A DNA stretch of 64,000 nt from Calothrix sp. PCC 7507 (GTDB taxonomy: Bacteria > Cyanobacteriota > Cyanobacteriia > Cyanobacteriales > Nostocaceae). How positions within the stretch are numbered: the stretch's first letter is position 1; every line of letters starts with the position of its first letter. This document shows, piece by piece, positions 17,411 through 26,249 of the stretch. A program made the translations under genes and the position numbers. The notes beneath the pieces were generated by a model. The model saw only the letters and a program-made list of their open reading frames with translations, was not told where the DNA came from and ran no database searches. The stretch spans positions 682,001 to 746,000 of the forward strand of contig NC_019682.1 in the NCBI RefSeq assembly GCF_000316575.1, written 5' to 3'.

Positions 17411-19960
17411 TTAATTCACCTTGCGTTGGAAGGTAAACGTTCTTTGAATACCTGGTGCAACCTGTCCGGTAATAGTATCCACATATTTAGTGACATCAGT
17501 GTTTACCGTAATTCCGGTCTGATCACTAGCGGTGGTGTTAGCTGGATTATTACCGCTAAAAAATTGGATAGTTGCAGTTCCAGAATCCTTAGCTGAACCG
17601 ATGATGTTACTAGTGTCGATTTGACCATTACCATCGTTATCTAATGCCCAGTTGTTGCTACCTGGCGGAGTATCATCTTTAGTTGTACCGTCTTCAGTAA
17701 TTACCACCTTGTCAGCACTCAGAATTACATTTCCAGTTCCCACTTGAGGAGCAGAAATATTTTTGTAACTAATTCGGTACTCAATAATGTTTCCTGGGGC
17801 AGGTTTTTTGGGTGTAACACTAAATGTGCCATCAGTACTACCCGATGGCAGTACTGGCCCACTTCCTTGTAAAACTCGTGACTCTTTTAGCAATTGCAAG
17901 AAGCCAGTGTATACACGGTCAATGCTGATGTTAGTAGCTGCGTCATCAGGTGAGCCATTACTGTTTGTGTCAATGAAAGCCGTAACTGGTGTGGGGAAGC
18001 CGCGTTCTATAGTTGTAATACCTGAACCTTGAGCAACCGTATCAGTTGAGAGTGGCGTATTAGCAGGCAGGTCAACGCTTACACCATAGTTAGCTTTACC
18101 ACCATTCGCAGCAACTGCATCAATTCGCACTGGATTAGTGGCACTAATTGGGTTGCCCCCGACTGTACCAGTACTTGACGTAAATTCAAAGATTGTGCCA
18201 TTGTAAGTGTAAGTAGCTGATAAACCTTGATAAGATACCGTCACCACTGTATTCGTAGGCAAATCACCTTTTATTGCTGGTGGTGTGGGTATGAGAGAAA
18301 TATTGGCAGCAGATGCACCAGTATTCTGAACTGTGTTAGTAAAGGATACCGCAGCCGGATCAACCTTTGAGCCAGGAGCAGCATTGGGTGGAATTAGTGC
18401 TGATTTATTAGTGAAGTCATCATTGTTGTCGGTGGGTCCAACGGCATCAGGTACTCCATTTGGCCCATTCAAGAGAGAGGTGGCATTGGGGACTGAGAGG
18501 GTAGTTACGTTTACATCCCCAGTCGGACTATTAGTACCAGTGTTATTATTCTGTGCATCAGTTTGATTTGCAGGAACTACTGTGCCATTGGGAACAAAGC
18601 CGGCATCTGTTGTAGTAGGAAAGGTGTTATTAGTGGAGTTAAAGTTACCTGGGTTTTGGTCTCCTGAGTTGTCATAAATTTTAGTTGTGTCTCCAGCAGT
18701 TGTACCGACTACTTGAGCGATGTTGTAAATGGTTACTGGGCCATTTCCAGATGCACCAATAGTCTGAACTTGGATACTAAAACCGTTAACAGTTGTCCCA
18801 GTAGCAACTGAAGCAATAAGGGTAGTATCGTTAATAAAACCGACCCGTTTAACTAAATTCAAAGCTGGTTGGGTAGTTGTCCATATAGCTGATTCAGCAT
18901 TTGTACCAGTAGCAGTGGTGGTGTAAACTACTTTCCAACCCGCCGGAGCGATTGGAGTGCTTTTCAGGACTGTATTTGCAGGAATCGCATCAGAAACTAA
19001 GATGTGGGGGGATGAAGATTGAAAATCAACTGTGATATTTGTACCAGTCAAAGGTGCGGGGGTAATACCAGTATTAGTTACATCGTTAGCTTCAACCCGC
19101 AAGCTCAAACCATAAGTTAGCAAGTCATCACTTAAAGTGCCAGAAGTGCCAGCATTATCATAGGCTGTCCTAGTTTTGAGGATAGTTGCTAACGCCCGAC
19201 TTTTAGCAGTATTTCCTACCTGAATCTGCTGGGTAGCACTGGCTTCTCTGACACCATTGACTGGCGCTTCTGCTGGGTTGTTATCTACAGTGTAAACGTC
19301 ACCACCATCAGCAATCCGGGGTTGGTTTTGAGCATCACCAGGAGTTTGTCCTAGTCTGACAGTGATCGTATCGCCTGATTGAGCGCCTGCTTGCACAGTG
19401 ACTGGTACACGCACCAACACACTACCATTAACTGCGATCGCGCCTGTAGTTAGTCCACCAGCAGGGATATTTGTCCAGGTTGCACCGCCATCAGTGCTGT
19501 ATTGCAAGTTACCACTAGCCGGCGTAACACCATTCTTGTCTGGGGGTAGTGTCCCAGAAACTGTGGCTGGCCCTGTTGTTGTCGCTAAGTTAGGAATCTG
19601 GAATTTGGTAAGGTCGTTACCGACGTTGGTTACAGTGTAAGTGTAAACCAGTGTATTACCAGGCTGAGTACTACCACCTGGGGTAGTTTGATTGGCAATC
19701 CCAGAACCAGTAACAGTAATACCAGCCACCTCTGCTACAGTTACGGTGACAGTGTTAGATGTGGCATTGATGGGACTCCCTGGAGCGTTGGGATCTTCGT
19801 AAGTTGCAGTTGCTGTGTTACTTATAGATGTACCTGCTGTAGTTCCGTCGGCTAATACAGGCGCGATAAATTGGAACAAGCCAGCAGTTAATAATACTGT
19901 TGCTACTAAAAATTGGTAGGGTCGATGCTGCTTACTAATGTGTTTATTTCGTTTTACCAT
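17411..19960 (-). CDS. Large secreted DUF11-like repeat protein, first gene of surface operon
   Basis: An 849-residue exported protein. The signal peptide has a basic n-region (MVKRNKHISKQHRPYQ), a hydrophobic core and a likely cleavage near VLADG (about residue 38). The mature start, TSISNTATATYEDPNAPGS, is a typical opening of DUF11/isopeptide-type exoproteins. Repeated PGNTLVYTYTVTNVGND-like and PAPGNIIEYRISYKNIS-like strands mark several beta-sandwich modules. Acidic Asp/Asn-rich stretches (VDNNPAEAP, DTNSNGSPDD, DNDGNGQID) may bind calcium. Composition is very rich in Thr, Asn, Gly and Pro. The gene follows a 1.1-kb spacer that should hold the operon promoter. Confidence 0.75.
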   Translation of the reverse strand: MVKRNKHISKQHRPYQFLVATVLLTAGLFQFIAPVLADGTTAGTSISNTATATYEDPNAPGSPINATSNTVTVTVAEVAGITVTGSGIANQTTPGGSTQPGNTLVYTYTVTNVGNDLTKFQIPNLATTTGPATVSGTLPPDKNGVTPASGNLQYSTDGGATWTNIPAGGLTTGAIAVNGSVLVRVPVTVQAGAQSGDTITVRLGQTPGDAQNQPRIADGGDVYTVDNNPAEAPVNGVREASATQQIQVGNTAKSRALATILKTRTAYDNAGTSGTLSDDLLTYGLSLRVEANDVTNTGITPAPLTGTNITVDFQSSSPHILVSDAIPANTVLKSTPIAPAGWKVVYTTTATGTNAESAIWTTTQPALNLVKRVGFINDTTLIASVATGTTVNGFSIQVQTIGASGNGPVTIYNIAQVVGTTAGDTTKIYDNSGDQNPGNFNSTNNTFPTTTDAGFVPNGTVVPANQTDAQNNNTGTNSPTGDVNVTTLSVPNATSLLNGPNGVPDAVGPTDNNDDFTNKSALIPPNAAPGSKVDPAAVSFTNTVQNTGASAANISLIPTPPAIKGDLPTNTVVTVSYQGLSATYTYNGTIFEFTSSTGTVGGNPISATNPVRIDAVAANGGKANYGVSVDLPANTPLSTDTVAQGSGITTIERGFPTPVTAFIDTNSNGSPDDAATNISIDRVYTGFLQLLKESRVLQGSGPVLPSGSTDGTFSVTPKKPAPGNIIEYRISYKNISAPQVGTGNVILSADKVVITEDGTTKDDTPPGSNNWALDNDGNGQIDTSNIIGSAKDSGTATIQFFSGNNPANTTASDQTGITVNTDVTKYVDTITGQVAPGIQRTFTFQRKVN

Positions 19961-20500
19961 AGAAATATTTTGTTTGTTAAACCTGTATCACGCGATCCAA
20001 GACAGGATAAATTCCGGCAACTTCTCAAAAAATTACCGTCATATATCAGCCCAAAAGTCTAGAATTTTGGGAACACATATTTAAAGAAATAATCTACTGA
20101 TTTTTCTCAAAGTTTGGATTAAAGCAATGCGTTAAAATGAGTCTCTATCTTATTTAGAACGGTTCTTAAATATTCAAGGTTTCTACTTTGAGATATAAAT
20201 TAGTTATTCGTGTATGCTGTCTTTTTATCTGTGTGAATTAAAATGTAGCTTTTACTTCTAAAAAAGTCTTCCGTATAAATAAGTAATTTTCTAGTCCAGA
20301 TGTTTTACCAAGAGATAAAAAAAGGAGGTAAAAGCTGCGATGGTGTATATATTAAAAGCATTTTGACCGTTGCAGATTATGACCTCAAAATTAACATATA
20401 GGAATCATATTTGATTTCTGAAAAAGCTCAGTACACCTCTAACTCCCTTCTTACAAGAGTGCCTATTGCCTGTCTACGCAAATACGTTCAAAAATCAATA
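19961..20500. other. Upstream region of the surface operon, no gene seen
   Basis: About 540 bases of AT-rich DNA precede the DUF11 operon. It probably contains the operon promoter, but no hexamer pair stands out. A strong AGGAGG at 20323-20328 precedes a plus-strand ATG at 20341 with only seven codons, too short to call. Confidence 0.5.
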
Positions 20501-20700
20501 GGACTTACGCAAGTGTCATATTTTTTTCGTTTAGGTTGTCAAGAGTAAAAAGGAGCCACTGCGTTGGGCGGGCAATGCCCGACTTGTACCGCTAAAGCGG
20601 AACCCGCAGGGTAGCAAGTGGCGTTCAAGAGTCCAAAAAACCTCGATTTTTGACCCTTGACTCTTATACGAGAAGATAAGTGTGGTAGTTGCGTAAGTCC
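20501..20700. mobile_element. 200-bp inverted-repeat element with 9-bp target duplication
   Basis: The ends are GGACTTACGCAA (20501-20512) and its exact complement TTGCGTAAGTCC (20689-20700). The direct repeat AAAATCAAT flanks it on both sides (20491-20499 and 20701-20709), as expected for a transposon target duplication. Inside lies a GC-rich segment (AGGAGCCACTGCGTTGGGCG to GCAAGTGGCG) that recurs at 44939-45006. No ORF is present, so it is a non-autonomous element. Confidence 0.85.
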
Positions 20701-20775
20701 AAAATCAATTAGGAATCCTATATTTAAACGTAAGTATGCACGCCAGAAACAACTTCTAGCTTCAGGGTAGTGATT

Positions 20776-20809
20776 AGATCCCCGACTTCTTAAAAGAAGT
20801 CGGGGATCT
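20776..20809. repeat. Dispersed palindrome, family P1 copy 1
   Basis: A perfect inverted repeat with 16-bp arms, AGATCCCCGACTTCTT and its complement, and two central bases. Other copies are at 24212, 52211, 53781 and 55588. As RNA it forms a strong hairpin on either strand. Confidence 0.9.
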
Positions 20810-20824
20810 CGCCTCGCCCACTAA

Positions 20825-20992
20825 ACTTTAGGGGCTAAACAGCAATATCAAGAATACGACACGGCTAAAATAGCAGAAATCACTCCTGTAAAGCATTATA
20901 GAATTTTGACTGGTTTACCTGCGATCGCCTTTTTGGTGGAAGCGAGTAATAAATTATTGCCTGCGATCGCTCATGTTTTCAGTTTAGGATAA
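20825..20992 (+). pseudogene. Possible gene-tail remnant
   Basis: An open frame of 55 codons with no ATG, bounded upstream by a stop at 20822, reads protein-like sequence (YDTAKIAEITPVKHYRILTG, then LPAIAFLVEASNKLLPAIAH) and ends at TAA 20990. It lies just upstream of cruP and next to mobile repeats, and looks like the 3' end of a lost gene. I do not recognise the family. A TTG inside could start a ~30-residue peptide, but no ribosome-binding site supports it. Confidence 0.35.
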
Positions 20993-21067
20993 TTCTAGCG
21001 AAAAAATCACGCTCCTCATCCAGCAAAGATACGATCAATACTAGTAACTCTGCTGGAATTAGCTGAT

Positions 21068-22612
21068 ATGTCCCTAACTGAAGAAATTCTCTCCCAACTA
21101 CCAGGCGATGTTTTGGGAGGCTTGCGTCGTACAGATGCGCTCCTCACATCACTCAGAGAAAATACTGCACCCATACCCAATGTAGTCAATGAAAATCAGC
21201 AGCCTTTAGGTGCTGTAGACTGGGATGTGATTATTTGCGGTGGGACTTTAGGTATTTTAATTGGTTGCGCCTTAGCGGTGAAAGGCCTGCGGGTGACGTT
21301 AATGGAGCGAGGAATTCTGCGGGGAAGAGAACAAGAGTGGAATATCTCCCGTAAAGAGTTAGAAGTGTTTGTGGAATTGGACTTGCTGACAGAAGAGGAG
21401 TTAGGAAGAGCGATCGCTACCGAATATAACCCAGCCCGTGTCAGCTTTCAAGGTGGTACAGAAGTTTGGGTAAAAGATGTCCTGAATATTGGCATTGATC
21501 CGGTTTATTTGCTAGATACTTTGAAAACCAGATTTCTCGCTGCAGGCGGTGATTTGCTCGAAAATACACCCTTTAGCGAAGTAGTAATTCATCCCGATGG
21601 GGTGATGGTAAACAATCAATTCAAAACTCGGTTGTTAATTGATGCAATGGGACATCTTTCTCCCATCACCCAACAAGCACGCCAAGGACAAAAACCAGAT
21701 GCACTGTGTTTAGTAGTGGGAAGTTGTGCCCAAGGTTTTCCGGAAAATCACACAGGCGACTTGTTATTATCATTTACATCCTTGCAAAATCAATGCCAGT
21801 ACTTCTGGGAAGCTTTCCCAGCCAGGGATGGTAGAACCACTTACCTGTTCACCTACATGGATGCACATCCACAACGCCTGAGTTTAGAAGCTTTATTCGA
21901 GGAATATCTCCGTCTTCTACCAGAATATCAGGGTATGGAATTGCACCAGTTGAAATTTCAACGAGCGCTGTTTGGCTTCTTCCCCACCTATCGCCAAAGT
22001 CCTCTCAAAACACCTTGGAATCGTATTCTCCCAGTCGGAGATAGTAGCGGTAGTCAATCTCCTTTAAGTTTTGGTGGTTTTGGTGCAATGGTGCGTCACC
22101 TCAAGCGTTTAACATTTGGCATTCAGGAAGCACTACAAACCGAACAATTATCATCATCAGCGCTAGCACTACTGCAACCCTATCAGCCAAGTCTAACTGT
22201 GACTTGGTTGTTTCAAAAGGCGATGAGTGTGGGTGTAAATCAGCAAATTGCGCCCGATCAAATTAATCAACTGCTATCCGCTGTATTTCAGGAAATGCAA
22301 CAACTAGGTAATCCAGTACTCAAACCATTTTTGCAAGATGTAGTGCAGTTTCCGGCACTAACGCAAACACTCTTAAAAACTGGTTTGGCACATCCGGGAT
22401 TAGTAGCTAAGATAATTCCCCAAGTAGGATTGATAAGTTTGTTAGATTGGATGGTGCATTATGGGAATTTAGGTGTTTACACTGCCTTGTTTTGGCTGAG
22501 TCCAATGCTAGAAACATTGGTGAAGAATCAATCAAGTAAACAACAATATTATTGGCATCGCTTAGTTGATAGTTGGAAATATGGTTCCGGCAATGATTAT
22601 ATTGAAGAATAA
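21068..22612 (+). CDS. cruP: CruP-like FAD-dependent lycopene cyclase paralogue
   Basis: A 514-residue flavoprotein of the CruA/CruP family. CruA-type enzymes cyclise lycopene; CruP is the paralogue found in cyanobacteria and plants, linked to carotenoid balance and stress rather than clearly to cyclisation. The dinucleotide-binding fold is at 72-101 (DWDVIICGGTLGILIGCALA, VTLMERG). The CruP-like stretch GREQEWNISRKELEVF follows, and a second flavin motif, RILPVGDSSGSQSPLSFGGF, is near residue 320. The length fits the family. The start ATG 21068 comes just after TTAGCTGAT; no strong ribosome-binding site is visible. The CruP rather than CruA assignment is by memory of these motifs. Confidence 0.75.
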   Translation: MSLTEEILSQLPGDVLGGLRRTDALLTSLRENTAPIPNVVNENQQPLGAVDWDVIICGGTLGILIGCALAVKGLRVTLMERGILRGREQEWNISRKELEVFVELDLLTEEELGRAIATEYNPARVSFQGGTEVWVKDVLNIGIDPVYLLDTLKTRFLAAGGDLLENTPFSEVVIHPDGVMVNNQFKTRLLIDAMGHLSPITQQARQGQKPDALCLVVGSCAQGFPENHTGDLLLSFTSLQNQCQYFWEAFPARDGRTTYLFTYMDAHPQRLSLEALFEEYLRLLPEYQGMELHQLKFQRALFGFFPTYRQSPLKTPWNRILPVGDSSGSQSPLSFGGFGAMVRHLKRLTFGIQEALQTEQLSSSALALLQPYQPSLTVTWLFQKAMSVGVNQQIAPDQINQLLSAVFQEMQQLGNPVLKPFLQDVVQFPALTQTLLKTGLAHPGLVAKIIPQVGLISLLDWMVHYGNLGVYTALFWLSPMLETLVKNQSSKQQYYWHRLVDSWKYGSGNDYIEE

Positions 22613-22622
22613 TTTGTTCAGT

Positions 22623-22683
22623 ATTCTGATTCCTGCATTCCGACTCCCACATTCTGACTCCTGCATTCCGACTCCTGCATTCT
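22623..22683. repeat. 14-bp tandem repeat, about four units
   Basis: ATTCTGATTCCTGC-type 14-mers are repeated four times with few changes (units start at 22623, 22637, 22651 and 22665) in the 97-base gap between cruP and the next gene. Confidence 0.85.
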
Positions 22684-22709
22684 AAAGTTTCAACTTCTGT
22701 GAGAATAAT

Positions 22710-23414
22710 ATGATGGAACGGCAATCTACAGGCATAAAATACTTTGCTGTGCTAATTGGCTTATTACGCGATCGCAAAATATTTCTCGAAGAAATTAGCC
22801 AAGGTGTAAGATTACCCAGTAAGATAATTTCTTTATTAGTTTGTAGTTCTCTATTTCTGGCTATCTATGGCGGAATTATTGGTGCATATCATAGCTGGAT
22901 GCAAGCTTTATCGTCCGCAGTGAAACTACCTGCTCTATATTTAATCACATTGCTAATTTGTCTACCGGCGTTGTACTTTTCCAATATTATTTTTGGTTCT
23001 AGACGCTCTTTTGGTCAGCATTTAGTTTTAGTATTGACTGCAGTTTCAGTCACTAGTGTACTTTTATTTAGCTTTGCACCAATCACGCTATTTTTCTTGA
23101 TTACTACCAATAACTACCAATTTTTAATTTTGTTAAATGTAGTTATCTTTGCTGCCACCGGATTTATTGGTATTTCTTCCTTATACAATGCTACAAGTGT
23201 GGTTTTAGAACAAGATGATGAAAGTAGCAAGACACGCCAGAAAATTTTACAATTTTGGCTTTTGTTATATGCCTTTGTCGGTAGTCAGTTAGGATGGACT
23301 CTCAGACCTTTTTTTGGTAATCCGGGTTCTATCTTTCAACTATTCCGCGAACGCGAAGGTAATTTTTACTTGAGTGTGATTCAAGCTATTAGCTACATTT
23401 TAGGATTCCGTTGA
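22710..23414 (+). CDS. Integral membrane protein, tandem paralogue 1
   Basis: A 234-residue protein with a cytoplasmic-looking N-terminus (FAVLIGLLRDRKIFLEEISQ) and about five hydrophobic segments, the first near residues 40-62. The conserved end has LGWTLRPFFGNPGS and LFREREGNFYLSV. The fold resembles small Yip1-like membrane proteins, but I do not recognise a characterised family. The next gene is a clear paralogue with the same motifs in the same order, so they arose by duplication and may form a heteromer. Two ATGs start it (22710 and 22713); either is possible. It is 97 bases after cruP and may share its transcript. Confidence 0.75.
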   Translation: MMERQSTGIKYFAVLIGLLRDRKIFLEEISQGVRLPSKIISLLVCSSLFLAIYGGIIGAYHSWMQALSSAVKLPALYLITLLICLPALYFSNIIFGSRRSFGQHLVLVLTAVSVTSVLLFSFAPITLFFLITTNNYQFLILLNVVIFAATGFIGISSLYNATSVVLEQDDESSKTRQKILQFWLLLYAFVGSQLGWTLRPFFGNPGSIFQLFREREGNFYLSVIQAISYILGFR

Positions 23415-23444
23415 TAAATAGGTAATAGGCAATAAGAAAACATT

Positions 23445-24152
23445 ATGCTAGAGAAAAAACCTTACAAAATTAAACACTTTGGGGTACTGATTAGTTTACT
23501 ACGCGATCGCCAGGGTTTTCTAGAAGAAATTCGTCAAGAAGTCCGATTACAAAGTAAAATCAGCGCTCTGTTTGTTTCTAGTTCAATTTTCTTTGCCATC
23601 TATGGTGCAATTATCGGCGCATCTCATAGTTGGGCACAAGCATTATCTGGTGCAATCAAACTCCCAGCATTTTATTTACTAACATTAATTATTTGTTTTC
23701 CGACTCTGTTCTTTTTTAATATCTTGTTTGGTTCTCGGAGCAGTTTTCAACAACATTTTGTTGTGCTGCTCACATCTGTTTCAGTGATTAGTGTACTTTT
23801 ATTTAGTTTGGCACCAGTCACGTTATTTTTTCTGATCACTGCCCCAGATTCATATCAATTTTTTAAACTTTTAAATGTATTGATATTTGCCATCACGGGG
23901 GTATTTGGCATCAAATTTCTCTATGAAGGAATGCAATTACTTTCTCAACAAGAAGAGGTTGGCAAACAAACCCGCACTACTATTTTAAGATCCTGGTTAT
24001 TTCTATATGCTTTTGTAGGGATGCAGCTGGGATGGTTTCTCAGACCTTTTTTTGGTGCGCCTGGTTCTAAATTTGAATTATTTCGGGCAGTAGCTGGTAA
24101 CTTCTATCTTGATATAGTGGCAGCGATTTCCGAAATTTTGGGTGTTCGATGA
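23445..24152 (+). CDS. Integral membrane protein, tandem paralogue 2
   Basis: A 235-residue paralogue of the preceding gene. It shares FGVLISLLRDRQGFLEEIRQ at the N-terminus, IYGAIIGASHSWAQALSGA-like helices, ILFGSRSSFQQH in the middle and LGWFLRPFFGAPGSKFELFR at the end. The two differ most in the loop near residues 165-180 (QEEVGKQTR here, DDESSKTRQ there), which likely faces the cytoplasm. It starts 30 bases after its neighbour, so co-expression is likely. The function is unknown. Confidence 0.75.
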   Translation: MLEKKPYKIKHFGVLISLLRDRQGFLEEIRQEVRLQSKISALFVSSSIFFAIYGAIIGASHSWAQALSGAIKLPAFYLLTLIICFPTLFFFNILFGSRSSFQQHFVVLLTSVSVISVLLFSLAPVTLFFLITAPDSYQFFKLLNVLIFAITGVFGIKFLYEGMQLLSQQEEVGKQTRTTILRSWLFLYAFVGMQLGWFLRPFFGAPGSKFELFRAVAGNFYLDIVAAISEILGVR

Positions 24153-24211
24153 GCAAGTTTATGTGGCTATAATCCCAGTACTTAAGAATCTCATAATATT
24201 CCTAAGAGACA

Positions 24212-24244
24212 AGAACCCCGATTTTTCCAAGAAGTCGGGGTTCT
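24212..24244. repeat. Dispersed palindrome, family P1 copy 2 (diverged)
   Basis: AGAACCCCGATTTTTCC and AAGAAGTCGGGGTTCT are a diverged copy of the P1 palindrome. The outer changes GATC to GAAC and GATC to GTTC compensate each other and keep the hairpin paired. Confidence 0.8.
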
Positions 24245-24283
24245 CTGGCTTTAAGATAGGTTATAGTTCAATACGGTTCAGTT

Positions 24284-24338
24284 AGAGCTTCGTTTACTTT
24301 TCTTCACATAGTGTGGTTTCATTGTGCCGACTTACTTA
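24284..24338. mobile_element. Right-end fragment of family A MITE
   Basis: The last ~55 bases match the right half of the 117-bp elements at 8227 and 32363 and end with the same GCCGACTTACTTA. The left half is missing, so it is a decayed copy. Confidence 0.7.
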
Positions 24339-24345
24339 TAAAATC

Positions 24346-24618
24346 TTATAATTCTTCTTTGGATGAAATATTTCTCTTCATGGAACGATGAAGTAAGCGA
24401 CAGGGCCAGAAAAAAGCGCCGCAGATACTGACTGAAGCGATCGCTGCGACAACTCGCCAACTCAGGCCAGGTGGAGTGGTAGACTCTGAAGATTGGTCTT
24501 GTGTATCTTTAGTTAGTTCTGGTGCTGAATGAGATAATTGACTGGCTGTACTTACCCCTTCAATTGCCGCTCCAATTAGATAAGCTACCAGGGCAATTTC
24601 TAGCCAGGGATTGATCAT
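24346..24618 (-). CDS. Small membrane protein, hypothetical
   Basis: A 90-residue protein with two hydrophobic segments, at 4-22 (PWLEIALVAYLIGAAIEG) and 54-70 (VVAAIASVSICGAFFWP), separated by a Ser/Thr/Glu-rich linker. The C-terminus is basic (RLLHRSMKRN). No family is recognised. It precedes no gene on its strand and lies downstream of another small minus-strand gene after 61 bases, so the two may be co-transcribed. No strong ribosome-binding site is visible. Confidence 0.5.
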   Translation of the reverse strand: MINPWLEIALVAYLIGAAIEGVSTASQLSHSAPELTKDTQDQSSESTTPPGLSWRVVAAIASVSICGAFFWPCRLLHRSMKRNISSKEEL

Positions 24619-24679
24619 ATTCTATGTGGTTAAATTTTTGGAGAATGTATGGCAGTGAGCAATCATTAAGTTTTGCATC

Positions 24680-24916
24680 TTAGCGATCGCTTTGATCAAT
24701 ATACAATCTGCCTTCAGCAGTGTCACGAATTAGTGGCAGTTTAGATTGAATATAGGTATTAAGGCTACTATCTGCCTGGGGATCAATTTCTTCTATAGCT
24801 TTCAACTGCTGGAGCAGCAATTGCACTAAAGTCGTATCGTCAAATTGCAGTAGGGTGCTTACTTGAGTAGACTCAATTACAGCCCAGATTTGTCTCATCA
24901 TCTTAGCATTTATCAT
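24680..24916 (-). CDS. Small soluble hypothetical protein
   Basis: A 78-residue mostly helical protein (MRQIWAVIESTQVSTLLQF, LVQLLLQQLKAIEEIDPQ) ending GRLYIDQSDR. The start ATG 24916 has AGAGGT upstream at good spacing. It has no hydrophobic segment or known motif. The composition is that of a real protein, and it is the kind of short conserved protein often seen in cyanobacteria. It lies 61 bases before the 90-residue membrane protein on the same strand. Confidence 0.55.
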   Translation of the reverse strand: MINAKMMRQIWAVIESTQVSTLLQFDDTTLVQLLLQQLKAIEEIDPQADSSLNTYIQSKLPLIRDTAEGRLYIDQSDR

Positions 24917-24977
24917 GAGTCTCTACCTCTTAAGCTTTTCTTTATATTTGCACAGTTTTACCATTTGTGCCTAGGTT

Positions 24978-26249
24978 TTATTTTTTATATTCTTCTAATG
25001 CCCCTAACTTACGAATTCCTGGCCAAATTGCCGCTGCTGCAACTACTACCAAAATTGTCCCAATTCCACCACCAACCACAGAAATCACTGGGCCAAATAA
25101 AGCGGCTGTCAAGCCTGACTCAAAACCCCCTAACTCATTGGACGCACTGATAAACACACTATTAATGGCCGCAACCCGACCGCGCAAATGGTCAGGAGTC
25201 CGGATTTGAACTAAGGTATGGCGGATCACAACACTAATACTGTCGAGTGCGCCACTGAGTGTCAACATTACTAATGAGAGCCAAAACCAACGAGAAAGCC
25301 CAAAGATAATTGTCACAACGCCAAAACCAACAACTGACCACAATAAGGCTGGGCCGGCTTTGCGTAACGGTGGCAAATAGGCGAGACTAACTGCCATAAT
25401 CAAAGCACCAATAGACGGAGCTGCTTGCAGGTATCCCAACTCTACTGGTCCTGCGTGCAAAATATCTTTGGCAAAGATGGGTAATAGTGCAACAGCACCG
25501 CCTAATAAGACGGCAAACATATCTAAGGTGATTGCCGCTAAAATCAATTGATTGTCCCAGACGAACTTAGCACCAGCTGCCAGTGCTTGGAGCGATAATG
25601 GTTCTTTGGCAATGGTGTTTCTTTCTGCTGTAATCGCTACTGTTAAACTGAAACATAACAAAGCAGCGATCGCAGCTAACACATATATCCCTGTCGCGTT
25701 TCCTAGCCAAGCGATCCCCAATCCACCCAAGGCGGGTCCGAGTACTGATGCTAATTGAAAGCTACTACTATTCCAGGTGGCAGCATTGGTAAAAGCAGTA
25801 ACAGGTATCAATTGCCACATTAAAGCGTCACCAGCAGGCTTAAGGAATGCTTTGGCAACCCCAATTAAAACAAGGCAGCAGTAAAACAGTACAACTGCAC
25901 CTTTGGTATAGGAAAGCACTGCTAGAGCTAGTGAACAAAGAGCTAATAACAGTACTGACAGTAGTGTAGTGAGTTGGCGATCGCGGCGATCGGCGACATC
26001 TCCTGCAATCAAGGTGAGTGCAATCATTGGCAGGACTTGCGCCAGTCCTACACCACCCAATACCATCGCGGAGTTAGTCCGCTCATAGAGTTCCCAGCCA
26101 ATCGCGACTGTCTGCATTTGTAATCCTACATACAGGATTAAACGCCCAATCGTAAATAGTCGATAATCTCGAAACCTCAAGGCTGCAAAAGGATCGTGTT
26201 GTGCAACCTCAGAATTAAGGGGAGTTGAGTTCCGTTTGCTCGAAGACAT
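24978..26249 (-). CDS. MFS transporter (EntS/MFS_3 type exporter)
   Basis: A 423-residue major facilitator with about 12 membrane segments. Family signs are DPFAALRFRDYRLFTIGRLI at the N-terminus, the loop GDVADRRDRQLTT near residue 80, and RTPDHLRGRVAAINSVFISASNELGGFESG in the second half, as in enterobactin-exporter-like permeases. It probably exports a small molecule or drug. Its start overlaps the 3' end of the MarR gene by 35 bases, so the two form one unit. The pair suggests a ligand-induced efflux pump controlled by its own regulator; the ligand is unknown. Confidence 0.85.
   Translation of the reverse strand: MSSSKRNSTPLNSEVAQHDPFAALRFRDYRLFTIGRLILYVGLQMQTVAIGWELYERTNSAMVLGGVGLAQVLPMIALTLIAGDVADRRDRQLTTLLSVLLLALCSLALAVLSYTKGAVVLFYCCLVLIGVAKAFLKPAGDALMWQLIPVTAFTNAATWNSSSFQLASVLGPALGGLGIAWLGNATGIYVLAAIAALLCFSLTVAITAERNTIAKEPLSLQALAAGAKFVWDNQLILAAITLDMFAVLLGGAVALLPIFAKDILHAGPVELGYLQAAPSIGALIMAVSLAYLPPLRKAGPALLWSVVGFGVVTIIFGLSRWFWLSLVMLTLSGALDSISVVIRHTLVQIRTPDHLRGRVAAINSVFISASNELGGFESGLTAALFGPVISVVGGGIGTILVVVAAAAIWPGIRKLGALEEYKK

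Noticed and set aside
20323-20364. AGGAGG followed by a seven-codon ORF
   Set aside because: Too short to call a gene; 13 bases separate the site from the ATG.
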